This document shows positions 48,869 through 56,914 of a stretch of 64,000 bases of DNA, in pieces. Made by a program: the position numbers and the translations under genes. Every line of letters starts with the position of its first letter. Within the stretch, counting starts at the first letter, position 1. The notes under the pieces are model-generated. The model saw only the letters and a program-made list of their open reading frames with translations. It searched no databases and was not told the DNA's origin. The stretch is from the NCBI GenBank assembly GCA_965657575.1, contig CBFHOK010000001.1:81640-145639 (forward strand), written 5' to 3'. This DNA is from CAJXVY01 sp965657575. GTDB taxonomy: Bacteria > Actinomycetota > Actinomycetes > Actinomycetales > Microbacteriaceae.

Positions 48869-49727
48869 AGCAGGCTTCATTTCCTTTGTTGGAAGACCCA
48901 ATGCTGGGAAATCATCTCTAACAAATGCACTGGTTGGACAGAAAATCGCCATCACATCGGATAGGCCGCAGACAACCAGAAAAGCAATACGCGGAATCAG
49001 AAATTCAGATGCGGGTCAGCTGATAATTGTCGACACTCCAGGTTTACACAAACCCAGGACCCTTTTGGGCCAGAGGCTGAATGACTTGGTTGAGTCAGAG
49101 CTATCGGATATGGATGTCATCGGTTTTTGCTCGCCTGCCAATGAAGATCTAGGACCGGGAGATAAAAGGATCATAGAACAGCTGGCCGCATACAAAAAAC
49201 CCAAAAAGATTGCAATTCTCACCAAAACTGATTTGGTCGGAGGGGAGAGAATTGCCCAGCGGCTGATGGAGCTTGCAGACTCATTCGAGTGGGATGAGAT
49301 CATTCCGGTTAGCGCTAAAGCCAATAGTCAAATAGAGCTTTTAGCTGACTTGGCTGTAACAATGATGCCCGAATCGGAGATGTTATACCCGTCAGAGACG
49401 GTCACAGAGCTCAGTGATGCGGATAGAGCCTGCGAAGAGGTGAGGGAATCAGCCTTGGGGTTTCTGCAAAATGAATTGCCCCACTCACTCGCGGTGACAA
49501 TGGATGAGTGGAATGGAGATGAAATGCACATCTCAATCCACGTTGAAAGAGACAGTCAAAAGGGAATCATTATCGGCAATAAGGGTGAGCGATTGAGTCA
49601 AATCAGACAGCGCTCGCAACGCAACATAAGAAAAATTACAGGTAAGCCAACAAAGCTTAGGTTGCATGTAAAAGTTTCAAAAGACTGGCAACAGGATCCG
49701 AAGCTACTTGGTCGACTTGGGTTTTAG
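48861..49727 (+). CDS. era: GTPase Era
   Basis: 288 residues. Era matures 16S rRNA and binds its 3' end. The G domain has G1 GRPNAGKSS (11-19), G2 TTR, G3 DTPGLHKP, and G4 TKTD. The KH domain is near the C-terminus (HISIHVERDSQKGIIIGNKGERLSQI, seen in parts, with IIGNKG being the GxxG loop). It overlaps the CorC-like gene by eight bases. The 5' part of the leuA leader promoter lies inside its last codons. Confidence 0.96.
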   Translation: MSRAGFISFVGRPNAGKSSLTNALVGQKIAITSDRPQTTRKAIRGIRNSDAGQLIIVDTPGLHKPRTLLGQRLNDLVESELSDMDVIGFCSPANEDLGPGDKRIIEQLAAYKKPKKIAILTKTDLVGGERIAQRLMELADSFEWDEIIPVSAKANSQIELLADLAVTMMPESEMLYPSETVTELSDADRACEEVRESALGFLQNELPHSLAVTMDEWNGDEMHISIHVERDSQKGIIIGNKGERLSQIRQRSQRNIRKITGKPTKLRLHVKVSKDWQQDPKLLGRLGF

Positions 49728-49736
49728 TGCTAGCGT
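49708..49736 (+). promoter_or_regulatory. Promoter of the leuA leader transcript
   Basis: TTGGTC (49708-49713), 17 bases and TAGCGT (49731-49736), with TGC just before the -10 (extended -10), overlap the end of era. The expected start is at about 49743, the A of the leader ATG, so the leader peptide would be translated from a leaderless mRNA. Confidence 0.45.
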
Positions 49737-49742
49737 TGACAT

Positions 49743-49784
49743 ATGCTTTTCCAGCTTCTGCTTAGCGGCCGCGACGAGGCCTAA
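49743..49784 (+). CDS. Leucine-rich leader peptide of leuA
   Basis: The 13-codon frame reads MLFQLLLSGRDEA and stop. Four codons are Leu (CTT, CTT, CTG, CTT), three of them consecutive, and it sits 64 bases before leuA. The stop codon lies in the loop of a strong hairpin. This is the design of a regulatory peptide that senses charged tRNA-Leu. Leader-peptide control of leuA is predicted in other Actinobacteria, and the peptide itself is too short to be recognised by similarity. Confidence 0.6.
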   Translation: MLFQLLLSGRDEA

Positions 49785-49822
49785 TTTCTGGCCCAGCTCG
49801 TCGCGGAGGTTTTGGCCGCTAA
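49762..49822 (+). promoter_or_regulatory. leuA leader hairpin (attenuator candidate)
   Basis: The inner stem CCGCGACGAG (49769-49778) pairs perfectly with CTCGTCGCGG (49797-49806). The outer stem TTAGCGG (49762-49768) pairs with CCGCTAA (49816-49822), with a nine-base bulge (AGGTTTTGG). The leader stop codon is in the 18-base loop. A ribosome stalled on the Leu codons or terminating at the stop would melt the 5' arms. There is no proper U-run, so the effect could be on translation or on Rho rather than by intrinsic termination. Confidence 0.6.
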
Positions 49823-49848
49823 ATTTCTGAAGAGCATGGAGAGAAAAA

Positions 49849-51582
49849 TTGGAAAATAATCAAAAGTCATCGGGTATGCCTTTTCACCGGTATAAGCCGT
49901 TTCACGAACAAATTGAAGTAAAACTCGAAAAAAGAACTTGGCCTGACAAAATCATAGACACAGCCCCTAGGTGGTGTGCTGTTGATCTGAGGGATGGAAA
50001 TCAAGCCCTGATTGACCCGATGAGCCCAGAGCGAAAGCTAAAGATGTTTCAGCTTTTGGTCCGCATGGGATACAAAGAAATCGAAGTCGGGTTCCCATCT
50101 GCCTCGCAAACCGATTTTGATTTTGTTAGGCAACTTATCGAGCAGGATTTGATTCCGGAAGATGTCACCATCCAGGTGTTGACCCAATCAAGAAGACACC
50201 TAATCGAGCGCACATATGAGTCAATCAAGGGTGCTAAAAAGGCCATAGTACATTTCTATAACTCAACATCAGTGTTGCAAAGAAGAGTGGTTTTTCGTGC
50301 TGACCAGGACGAAATAAAAAAGATTGCCACCGATGCTGCAGAAATCTGCCTGGAGATGGAAAAAACCATTCCGGAAACTGATGTCTATTACGAATACAGT
50401 CCAGAGAGCTATACCGGAACTGAGCTGGAGTATGCGGTTGAGGTCTGTAATGCGGTAGCGGAAGTCATTAGGCCAACCAAGGAAAAGAAGTTGATCATCA
50501 ACTTACCTGCCACCGTTGAAATGACCACACCTAATGTTTATGCAGACAGTATCGAGTGGATGAGTAACCACCTGATCCCTAGGGAGAACATCCTGCTCTC
50601 ACTGCACCCCCACAACGACCGGGGAACTGCAGTGGCGGCAGCTGAGCTTGGATATCAGGCTGGAGCTGATCGAATTGAGGGTTGTTTATTCGGAAACGGT
50701 GAACGCACTGGAAACGTCGACCTAATCACGTTGGGCCTGAATCTTTTCAGCCAGGGTGTTGACCCAATGATTGATTTCAGCGATATCGATGAGATTCGCA
50801 GAACCGTCGAGTATTGCAATCAAATGCCAGTTCACGAGAGAAGTCCGTACGGCGGAGATCTTGTATTCACAGCATTTAGTGGATCTCATCAAGATGCAAT
50901 CAAGAAGGGTCTTGAAGATCTTGACCGGATTGCCGAGACCGAGGGTGGTTCCAGACATACCGTGAACTGGGAAGTCCCATATCTGCCCATTGACCCACAG
51001 GATCTCAACCGCAGCTATGAGGCGATTATCAGGGTCAACTCGCAGAGCGGTAAGGGTGGAGTTGCATACCTGCTGAAAAGTGATTACCACATGGATCTTC
51101 CAAGAAGATTGCAAATTGAGTTCTCAAGAGTTGTTCAGGAACTAGCAGATTCAAACGGTGGTGAAATCACGTCTCAGCAACTTTGGCACTCGTTCACCGA
51201 CGAGTATCTTCCCGGACAAGAGGATCACACTAAGTGGGGAAGGTTTGAGCTACTTAGAACCGCATCCGAAAGTGATATGACCGGCGAGGTGAACCTAAAG
51301 GTTGAACTCAGAGACGGTGAGAGCACTATCGAGGAAACAGGCAACGGAAATGGACCAATCTCAGCGTTTATAGAAATTATGAACAAAAAGGGATTGGAAA
51401 TTGACCTTCTTGATTACGTTGAGCACACACTGAGTGCCTCAGGGGATGCGCAGGCTGCTGCATACATCGAACTGAAAGTAGATGACGGCGACCCGCTTTG
51501 GGGAGTCGGCATCGATGGCGATATTGCAACTGCCAGCCTGAAGGCTCTGATTTCAGCTATAAATAGAGCCTTACGGGTATAG
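49849..51582 (+). CDS. leuA: 2-isopropylmalate synthase
   Basis: 577 residues from TTG with GGAGAG five bases before. It condenses 2-ketoisovalerate with acetyl-CoA, the committed step of leucine synthesis, and is leucine-inhibited. The TIM-barrel has VDLRDGNQALIDPM (residues 45-58), the metal motif LHPHNDRGTA and the GNGERTGNVDL loop. The C-terminal LeuA regulatory dimer domain spans about 440-577 (DYVEHTLSASGDAQAAAYIEL). The N-terminal HRYKPFHE form is the long LeuA type of Actinobacteria. It follows a leucine leader peptide, giving likely control by charged tRNA-Leu. Confidence 0.97.
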   Translation: MENNQKSSGMPFHRYKPFHEQIEVKLEKRTWPDKIIDTAPRWCAVDLRDGNQALIDPMSPERKLKMFQLLVRMGYKEIEVGFPSASQTDFDFVRQLIEQDLIPEDVTIQVLTQSRRHLIERTYESIKGAKKAIVHFYNSTSVLQRRVVFRADQDEIKKIATDAAEICLEMEKTIPETDVYYEYSPESYTGTELEYAVEVCNAVAEVIRPTKEKKLIINLPATVEMTTPNVYADSIEWMSNHLIPRENILLSLHPHNDRGTAVAAAELGYQAGADRIEGCLFGNGERTGNVDLITLGLNLFSQGVDPMIDFSDIDEIRRTVEYCNQMPVHERSPYGGDLVFTAFSGSHQDAIKKGLEDLDRIAETEGGSRHTVNWEVPYLPIDPQDLNRSYEAIIRVNSQSGKGGVAYLLKSDYHMDLPRRLQIEFSRVVQELADSNGGEITSQQLWHSFTDEYLPGQEDHTKWGRFELLRTASESDMTGEVNLKVELRDGESTIEETGNGNGPISAFIEIMNKKGLEIDLLDYVEHTLSASGDAQAAAYIELKVDDGDPLWGVGIDGDIATASLKALISAINRALRV

Positions 51583-51621
51583 TTCCTGCGAAGATTTGGA
51601 TTGATGGTGGATACTTTTTAG

Positions 51622-52347
51622 GTGCCACAGTTCAAAGAAGAGGGGATAGTCCTCAGAACCCATAAGCTCGGCGAGACCGACAGGATAATCACGCTGTTGA
51701 CAAAAAACTCCGGGCAAATAAGGGCTGTGGCAAAAGGGGTCAGGAAGACATCTTCAAAAATTGGGGCACGACTGGAGCCATTCATGGCTGTTGAGGCACA
51801 GTTTTATAAGGGCAAAACTCTAGATGTTGTTACTCAGGTCGAAACACTTGGGGCTTATGGGAAGCAAATAGTTGCGGATTACGATGCATATCTCGCAGGC
51901 AGTCAAATATTAGAAACGGCTGAGAGACTTACCCGCGAGACTTCAACTCAACAGCACTATTTACTCTTGCTGGGGGCGCTCCGGTCTCTGTCACGGCTTG
52001 AACACAAACCGAGTTCGATTGCCAATTCATATCAACTTCGAGCACTTTCGCTCTCCGGATGGACGCCAAGTTTTGATCAGTGCTCAGGTTGCCAGCTGGA
52101 AGGTCCCCACGAGAGATTCTTGGTTCAAGTCGGGGGAGCTGTTTGCGAGGAGTGCGCACCACCTGAGGCAAACCGTCTCCATCCACACACCATGCTTCTG
52201 CTTAGCGCTCTGCTAAGCGGTGACTGGCCCATCGTAGATGGCGCCGACTCTTTCTCATCTGAGCAGGCAAGCGGTATTATCAGGGCGTTTATGCAGTGGC
52301 ATTTGGAGCGAGGGTTGAAATCAATGAATATAACGGAGAGCAAGTGA
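51622..52347 (+). CDS. recO: DNA repair protein RecO
   Basis: 241 residues from GTG. RecO loads RecA with RecR at gaps. The N-terminal OB fold shows EEGIVLRTHKLGETDRIITLLTKNSGQIRAVAKGVRKTSSK (seen in parts). The zinc site is C154, C157, C175, C178 (CSGCQLE, CEECAPP). No ribosome site is near; TACTTT four bases upstream could be part of a -10 of a leaderless transcript. It ends within the uppS start (GTGA overlap). Confidence 0.94.
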   Translation: MPQFKEEGIVLRTHKLGETDRIITLLTKNSGQIRAVAKGVRKTSSKIGARLEPFMAVEAQFYKGKTLDVVTQVETLGAYGKQIVADYDAYLAGSQILETAERLTRETSTQQHYLLLLGALRSLSRLEHKPSSIANSYQLRALSLSGWTPSFDQCSGCQLEGPHERFLVQVGGAVCEECAPPEANRLHPHTMLLLSALLSGDWPIVDGADSFSSEQASGIIRAFMQWHLERGLKSMNITESK

Positions 52348-53102
52348 GCTATAAAGACCCAAATAGACCAGCTCCCGAGTTTTTGAAGGTGCCAAGGCAC
52401 GTTGCGATTGTGATGGATGGAAACGGACGTTGGGCCAACCAGAGAGGCCTTTCCAGGACCGAGGGGCACAAAGCTGGCGAACAGGCCTTATTAGAGGTGG
52501 TCAGTGGTGCTTTGGAGATTGGCGTAGAGGCAGTCAGCGCCTATGCGTTTTCAACTGAAAACTGGAAGCGCGACCCCGAGGAGGTCAGGTTTCTAATGGG
52601 TTTCAATCGGGATGTTCTCAGAAGAAGAAGAGATCAGCTGGTCGACTGGCAGGTGAGGGTGGTTTGGTCGGGCTCTGAGAAGAAGCTATGGAAAAGTGTG
52701 ATCCGTGAACTTCGAGAATCTGAGCAGATGACAGCAAATCTATCCAAAATGACTTTGAATATGTGCGTGAACTACGGAGGACGAACTGAGATTACCAATG
52801 CTGCCAAAAAGATCGCAAAAATGGCGAAAAACGGAGAACTTGACCCGGAGCGAATAACCTCGAAAACCTTCCAGAGCGCTTTGTATCAGTCAAGGTTGCC
52901 CGATGTTGATTTATTCATACGGTCAAGCGGTGAGCATAGAACAAGCAATTTCCTGCCCTGGCAATCAACCTACGCAGAGATGGTTTTCAGCGAGACGCTC
53001 TGGCCAGACTTTACTCGCGAGACCCTTTGGGATGCGGTAGCGGAATTTCAGAGTCGAGACAGACGTTTCGGCTCCGCCAAAGATAGTCCCGGTGAAGGCT
53101 AA
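52344..53102 (+). CDS. uppS: Isoprenyl (undecaprenyl) diphosphate synthase
   Basis: 252 residues from GTG 52344 (GGAGAG three bases before; overlaps recO by four). A frame-open ATG at 52296 would add 16 residues. This cis-prenyltransferase makes the polyprenyl carrier for cell wall synthesis. IVMDGNGRWANQRG contains the catalytic Asp, and LFIRSSGEHRTSNFLPWQSTYAEMVF with WPDF is the second signature region. Product length cannot be read from the sequence. Confidence 0.95.
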   Translation: MSYKDPNRPAPEFLKVPRHVAIVMDGNGRWANQRGLSRTEGHKAGEQALLEVVSGALEIGVEAVSAYAFSTENWKRDPEEVRFLMGFNRDVLRRRRDQLVDWQVRVVWSGSEKKLWKSVIRELRESEQMTANLSKMTLNMCVNYGGRTEITNAAKKIAKMAKNGELDPERITSKTFQSALYQSRLPDVDLFIRSSGEHRTSNFLPWQSTYAEMVFSETLWPDFTRETLWDAVAEFQSRDRRFGSAKDSPGEG

Positions 53103-53131
53103 ACTAAAGGTTCAACCTAAGAAAGGCTTTG

Positions 53132-54508
53132 ATGGCACCCCAATCCAAACTAGACCAGGTTATATCGCTTGCTAAACGAAGAGGCTTCGTATTTCAAGCT
53201 GGAGAGATCTATGGTGGATCGAGATCTGCTTGGGATTATGGGCCTTTAGGAGTCGAGCTCAAAGAAGCAATCAAGCGAGAGTGGTGGAGGGCTGTGGTCT
53301 CTTCCAGGGAGGACGTTGTTGGCCTCGACAGCTCAATTATTCTCCCAAAGGCCGTTTGGGAGGCAAGTGGTCACATCCAAGAGTTCGTTGACCCTCTTAT
53401 TGAGTGCACCAGCTGTCACAGAAGGTTCCGAGCTGATCACTTAGAGGAGGCTTTTGAGGAGAAAAAGGGAAGAGCACCCGAATCACTAGCTGAAATTGCC
53501 TGCCCGAATTGCGGAACCAGGGACGCTTGGACAGAGCCGAAGCTTTTCAACGGGCTTTTGAAAACGACACTTGGACCAGTCGAGGATGAGTCAGGTCTTC
53601 ACTACCTTCGTCCTGAAACCGCTCAGGGTATTTTTGTGAATTTCAACAATGTTTTGAATACCGCTCGGATGAAGCCACCATTTGGAATTGGTCAGATGGG
53701 AAAAAGTTTTAGAAATGAAATAACTCCCGGCAACTTCATTTTCAGAACCAGGGAGTTCGAACAAATGGAGATGGAGTTCTTTGTAAAGCCGGGTGAAGAT
53801 GAGCAGTGGCACGAATACTGGATTGAGCAGCGCTACCAGTGGTATGTCGACCTGGGCATAAATCCCGAAAACCTAAGGTTGTTCGAACACCCCAAAGATA
53901 AGCTCTCCCACTATTCGAAGAGAACAGTTGATATTGAGTACCGATTTGGTTTCCAGGGTGGGGAGTTTGGTGAACTGGAGGGCGTTGCCAACCGAACCAA
54001 CTTTGACCTGACCACGCATAGCAAACACTCAGGTGTTGACTTGAGCTACTTCGATCAATCGGAGGGGGAGCGTTGGACCCCATTCGTTATTGAGCCTGCA
54101 GCCGGTCTCACCAGGTCTCTTATGGCGTTTTTGGTTGATGCCTACCACGAGGAGGAGGTTCCAAACGCCAAGGGCGGAACTGACACCAGAACTGTTTTGA
54201 AACTCCATCCAAAACTGGCTCCTGTGAAAGCGGCCGTCCTGCCTTTGAGTAAGAATGAGGAATTGACCCCAATTGCTAGGGACCTAGCTGCAAAGCTAAG
54301 GCAGATTTGGAATATCGATTACGACGAGAGTGCTGCCATTGGTCGTCGCTATCGCAGGCAGGATGAAATTGGAACCCCTTTCTGCATCACCGTAGATTTC
54401 GAAACCAAAGAAGATCAGGCGGTCACCATAAGGGAGCGTGACAGCATGGAGCAGTCACGTATTCCACTGGATCAAGTAGTTAGCTACCTAGCTGAGAAAC
54501 TTCTGTAA
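53132..54508 (+). CDS. glyQS: Glycyl-tRNA synthetase (dimeric type)
   Basis: 458 residues from ATG with AGAAAGG; a TTG just before it is possible. The class II synthetase of the alpha2 type, used by Actinobacteria, has motif 2 FRNEITPGNFIFRTREFEQMEMEFF and motif 3 GLTRSLMAFLVDAY. The zinc-like pair CTSCHRRFRADHLEE and CPNCGT is present in the insert. The C-terminal anticodon-binding domain ends VVSYLAEKL. dusB starts at the next base after the stop. Confidence 0.95.
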   Translation: MAPQSKLDQVISLAKRRGFVFQAGEIYGGSRSAWDYGPLGVELKEAIKREWWRAVVSSREDVVGLDSSIILPKAVWEASGHIQEFVDPLIECTSCHRRFRADHLEEAFEEKKGRAPESLAEIACPNCGTRDAWTEPKLFNGLLKTTLGPVEDESGLHYLRPETAQGIFVNFNNVLNTARMKPPFGIGQMGKSFRNEITPGNFIFRTREFEQMEMEFFVKPGEDEQWHEYWIEQRYQWYVDLGINPENLRLFEHPKDKLSHYSKRTVDIEYRFGFQGGEFGELEGVANRTNFDLTTHSKHSGVDLSYFDQSEGERWTPFVIEPAAGLTRSLMAFLVDAYHEEEVPNAKGGTDTRTVLKLHPKLAPVKAAVLPLSKNEELTPIARDLAAKLRQIWNIDYDESAAIGRRYRRQDEIGTPFCITVDFETKEDQAVTIRERDSMEQSRIPLDQVVSYLAEKLL

Positions 54509-55666
54509 TTGCTTCAGTACGGCACACATGAAATAAAAACGCCAGTGGTCTTGGCACCAATGGCGGGAATTACCAATACCGCCTTCAGAAGATTGTGCCA
54601 GGACTATGGCGGAGGTCTATATGTTGCAGAAATGGTGACATCAAGGGCCCTTGTGGAGCAAAACCCAACCTCGTGGCGACTTGCAAGCCATCACGAGAGC
54701 GAAAAGATACGTTCGGTTCAGCTCTACGGGGTGGATCCGAAAACAATCGGTCAGGCAATTGAGATGCTTTTGGAAGAAGACCGAGCAGATCACATTGATC
54801 TTAATTTTGGTTGCCCTGTTCCAAAAGTCACAAGAAAAGGCGGTGGCGCTGCCCTTCCATGGAAGGAAGATTTATTCGAGGCGATTGTGCGGCAGGCCGT
54901 GAAAAGTGCTGGAGATGTTCCGGTGACAGTGAAGATGCGAAAAGGAATCGATGACGATCACCTGACGTTTTTGGATGCTGGTAAAGCGGCTCGGGATGCA
55001 GGTGTTGCAGCTGTTGCTCTGCACGCGAGAACAGCTGTTCAGTATTACAGCGGTAAAGCTGATTGGTCGGCAATTGCCGAACTGAGAGAGAGTCTGCCTG
55101 ATGTTCAGGTTTTAGGTAATGGTGATATTTGGAGTGCGTCAGACGCGGTTGAAATGATGAAACAAACCGGCGTGGATGGGATTGTGGTCGGAAGGGGGTG
55201 TCTAGGGAGGCCCTGGCTTTTTAGAGATCTTGAGCAGGCGATTGACCAGTATTTAGAGAATCCCCACGCTGATATCAAAATAGACAAGGTGCAGCCCGAT
55301 TTGGCTGGTGTCGTTGAAGCTTTTAGAAAACACGCTCATTTGCTCGTGGAGTTTTTTGAGGACGAAGATCACGCTTGTCGTGACATTAGAAAACATGTTG
55401 CATGGTATTTCAAGGGCTATCCGGTCGGTGGGGAATTGCGAAGCGCTCTGGCACGTGTTGAAAGTATTGAACAGATGGAAGAAATACTCTCTAAGCTGGA
55501 TGGAGATTTGCCTTATCCAGGCGAAGAAGCTGAAGGTCCGAGGGGTAGACAGGGAAATGCTAAGAAAAAATGTGTTTTGCCTGAAAACTGGTTGGACAGC
55601 CGTAAGCTCAGCGAGAAGCACAAAAACGAATTGCTGGACGCTGAACTCTCAGTTTCTGGAGGTTAG
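54509..55666 (+). CDS. dusB: tRNA-dihydrouridine synthase
   Basis: 385 residues from TTG abutting the glyS stop. This FMN enzyme reduces uridine in tRNA. It has the APMAGITNTAFRRLC start, FGCPVPKVTRKGGGAAL with the catalytic Cys, VKMRKGID, and GRGCLGRPWLF, all of the DusB/NifR3 family. The C-terminal region is longer by about 40 residues and ends basic/acidic (GEEAEGPRGRQGNAKKK). It is followed by dgt after a three-base gap. Confidence 0.94.
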   Translation: MLQYGTHEIKTPVVLAPMAGITNTAFRRLCQDYGGGLYVAEMVTSRALVEQNPTSWRLASHHESEKIRSVQLYGVDPKTIGQAIEMLLEEDRADHIDLNFGCPVPKVTRKGGGAALPWKEDLFEAIVRQAVKSAGDVPVTVKMRKGIDDDHLTFLDAGKAARDAGVAAVALHARTAVQYYSGKADWSAIAELRESLPDVQVLGNGDIWSASDAVEMMKQTGVDGIVVGRGCLGRPWLFRDLEQAIDQYLENPHADIKIDKVQPDLAGVVEAFRKHAHLLVEFFEDEDHACRDIRKHVAWYFKGYPVGGELRSALARVESIEQMEEILSKLDGDLPYPGEEAEGPRGRQGNAKKKCVLPENWLDSRKLSEKHKNELLDAELSVSGG

Positions 55667-55669
55667 TTC

Positions 55670-56914
55670 TTGAAAAAAGCTGACTATTCTTCGTTCGTTA
55701 CCGAAAGGTTTGTCTCGCAGCCGAAATCCCGATCAAATCGCTCGGAATTTGCAAGAGACAGGGCACGGGTGCTGCACAGCTCAGCTCTTCGACGACTTAG
55801 TGCCAAAACTCAGGTGCTTTCGCCTGAGAGTGGTGATTTTGCTAGGACTAGACTCACTCACTCGCTTGAGGTGGCGCAGGTGGGCAGGGAGCTAGCTATC
55901 ATGCTTGGGCTCGATGCGGATTTGGTGGATATGTCCTGTTTGTCTCATGACCTCGGGCACCCACCCTTCGGCCACAACGGCGAGAGTGCTCTGAATATGT
56001 GGGCGGCGGACATCGGTGGCTTTGAGGGTAATGCGCAAACATTTCGACTTGTAACTCGACTTGAGCAAAAGGTTTTAGTCGATGGCGTATCTAGAGGTTT
56101 GAATCTAACTCGAGCATCACTTGATGCCATTAGTAAATACCCATGGAGATTATCTGAGGCGCATAAATACATACCCGGAGGAGTTAAGTTCGGTGTTTAT
56201 GAGGATGATTTGGAAGTCTTCGACTGGGCTCGGCAGGAAGCGCCAGCAGGAGAAAAGGTCATTGAAGCGGAAGTGATGGATTTCAGTGATGATGTTGCCT
56301 ACAGCGTTCATGATTTTGAGGATGCGATAGTTGAGGGCTTTATTGATGTAACGGAAATCAATGGCAACTCCATTATTGAAGAGGTTATAACAGGGGTTTT
56401 GGATTGGTCTGAAACTGCTCTAGATAGGCAGAGGGCCTACGAGGCCTTCGACAGAATTCGGGCAAATGAATTTTGGATAGCTAGCTTTGACGGCTCTCGA
56501 GAGAATCTTGCTCAGCTGAAGAACCTAACCAGCGACCTGATTGGCGGCTTTGTGACAAGGGTTTTTGAGGCGAATCAGAATTTGGCACAAGAAGAAGATC
56601 GTTATAAAAAGAACCTAGTTGTCCCTACCTCCGTAAAAGAGGAAATAGCGGTTCTCAAAGGTCTTGTTGCCACCTTCTTGATGACAAGTGATTCAAGGCA
56701 GGGGTATTACGAACAACAGCGAGAACTGTTGGTTTCTTTGGCTAATGCTATGTATCAAAAAGGTGTTGGGTTTGATCCAGTTACCAGGTATTACTTTGAA
56801 AACGCATCCAATGCATCAGACAAAAAGCGAGCTGTGATTGACGCAGTTGCCAACCTGACAGATGCCCACGCGCATGCCTTACACGCCGAAATTACCGGCA
56901 GGGGGACTATATGA
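55670..56914 (+). CDS. dgt: dGTP triphosphohydrolase-like protein
   Basis: 414 residues from TTG with TGGAGG seven bases upstream. The HD superfamily metal site is visible: H64 in RLTHSLEV, H93-D94 in LSHDLGHPPFGHNGE, and a later Asp in DDVAYSVHD. Family members hydrolyse dNTPs to nucleosides and triphosphate, tuning dNTP pools. Its gene is coupled to dnaG (four-base overlap), suggesting a link with replication. Confidence 0.92.
   Translation: MKKADYSSFVTERFVSQPKSRSNRSEFARDRARVLHSSALRRLSAKTQVLSPESGDFARTRLTHSLEVAQVGRELAIMLGLDADLVDMSCLSHDLGHPPFGHNGESALNMWAADIGGFEGNAQTFRLVTRLEQKVLVDGVSRGLNLTRASLDAISKYPWRLSEAHKYIPGGVKFGVYEDDLEVFDWARQEAPAGEKVIEAEVMDFSDDVAYSVHDFEDAIVEGFIDVTEINGNSIIEEVITGVLDWSETALDRQRAYEAFDRIRANEFWIASFDGSRENLAQLKNLTSDLIGGFVTRVFEANQNLAQEEDRYKKNLVVPTSVKEEIAVLKGLVATFLMTSDSRQGYYEQQRELLVSLANAMYQKGVGFDPVTRYYFENASNASDKKRAVIDAVANLTDAHAHALHAEITGRGTI

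Noticed and set aside
49735..49740. TTGACA as a -35 element before leuA
   Set aside because: It sits a few bases before the leader ATG and no -10 is found 17 bases downstream. The TGC-TAGCGT extended -10 fits better.
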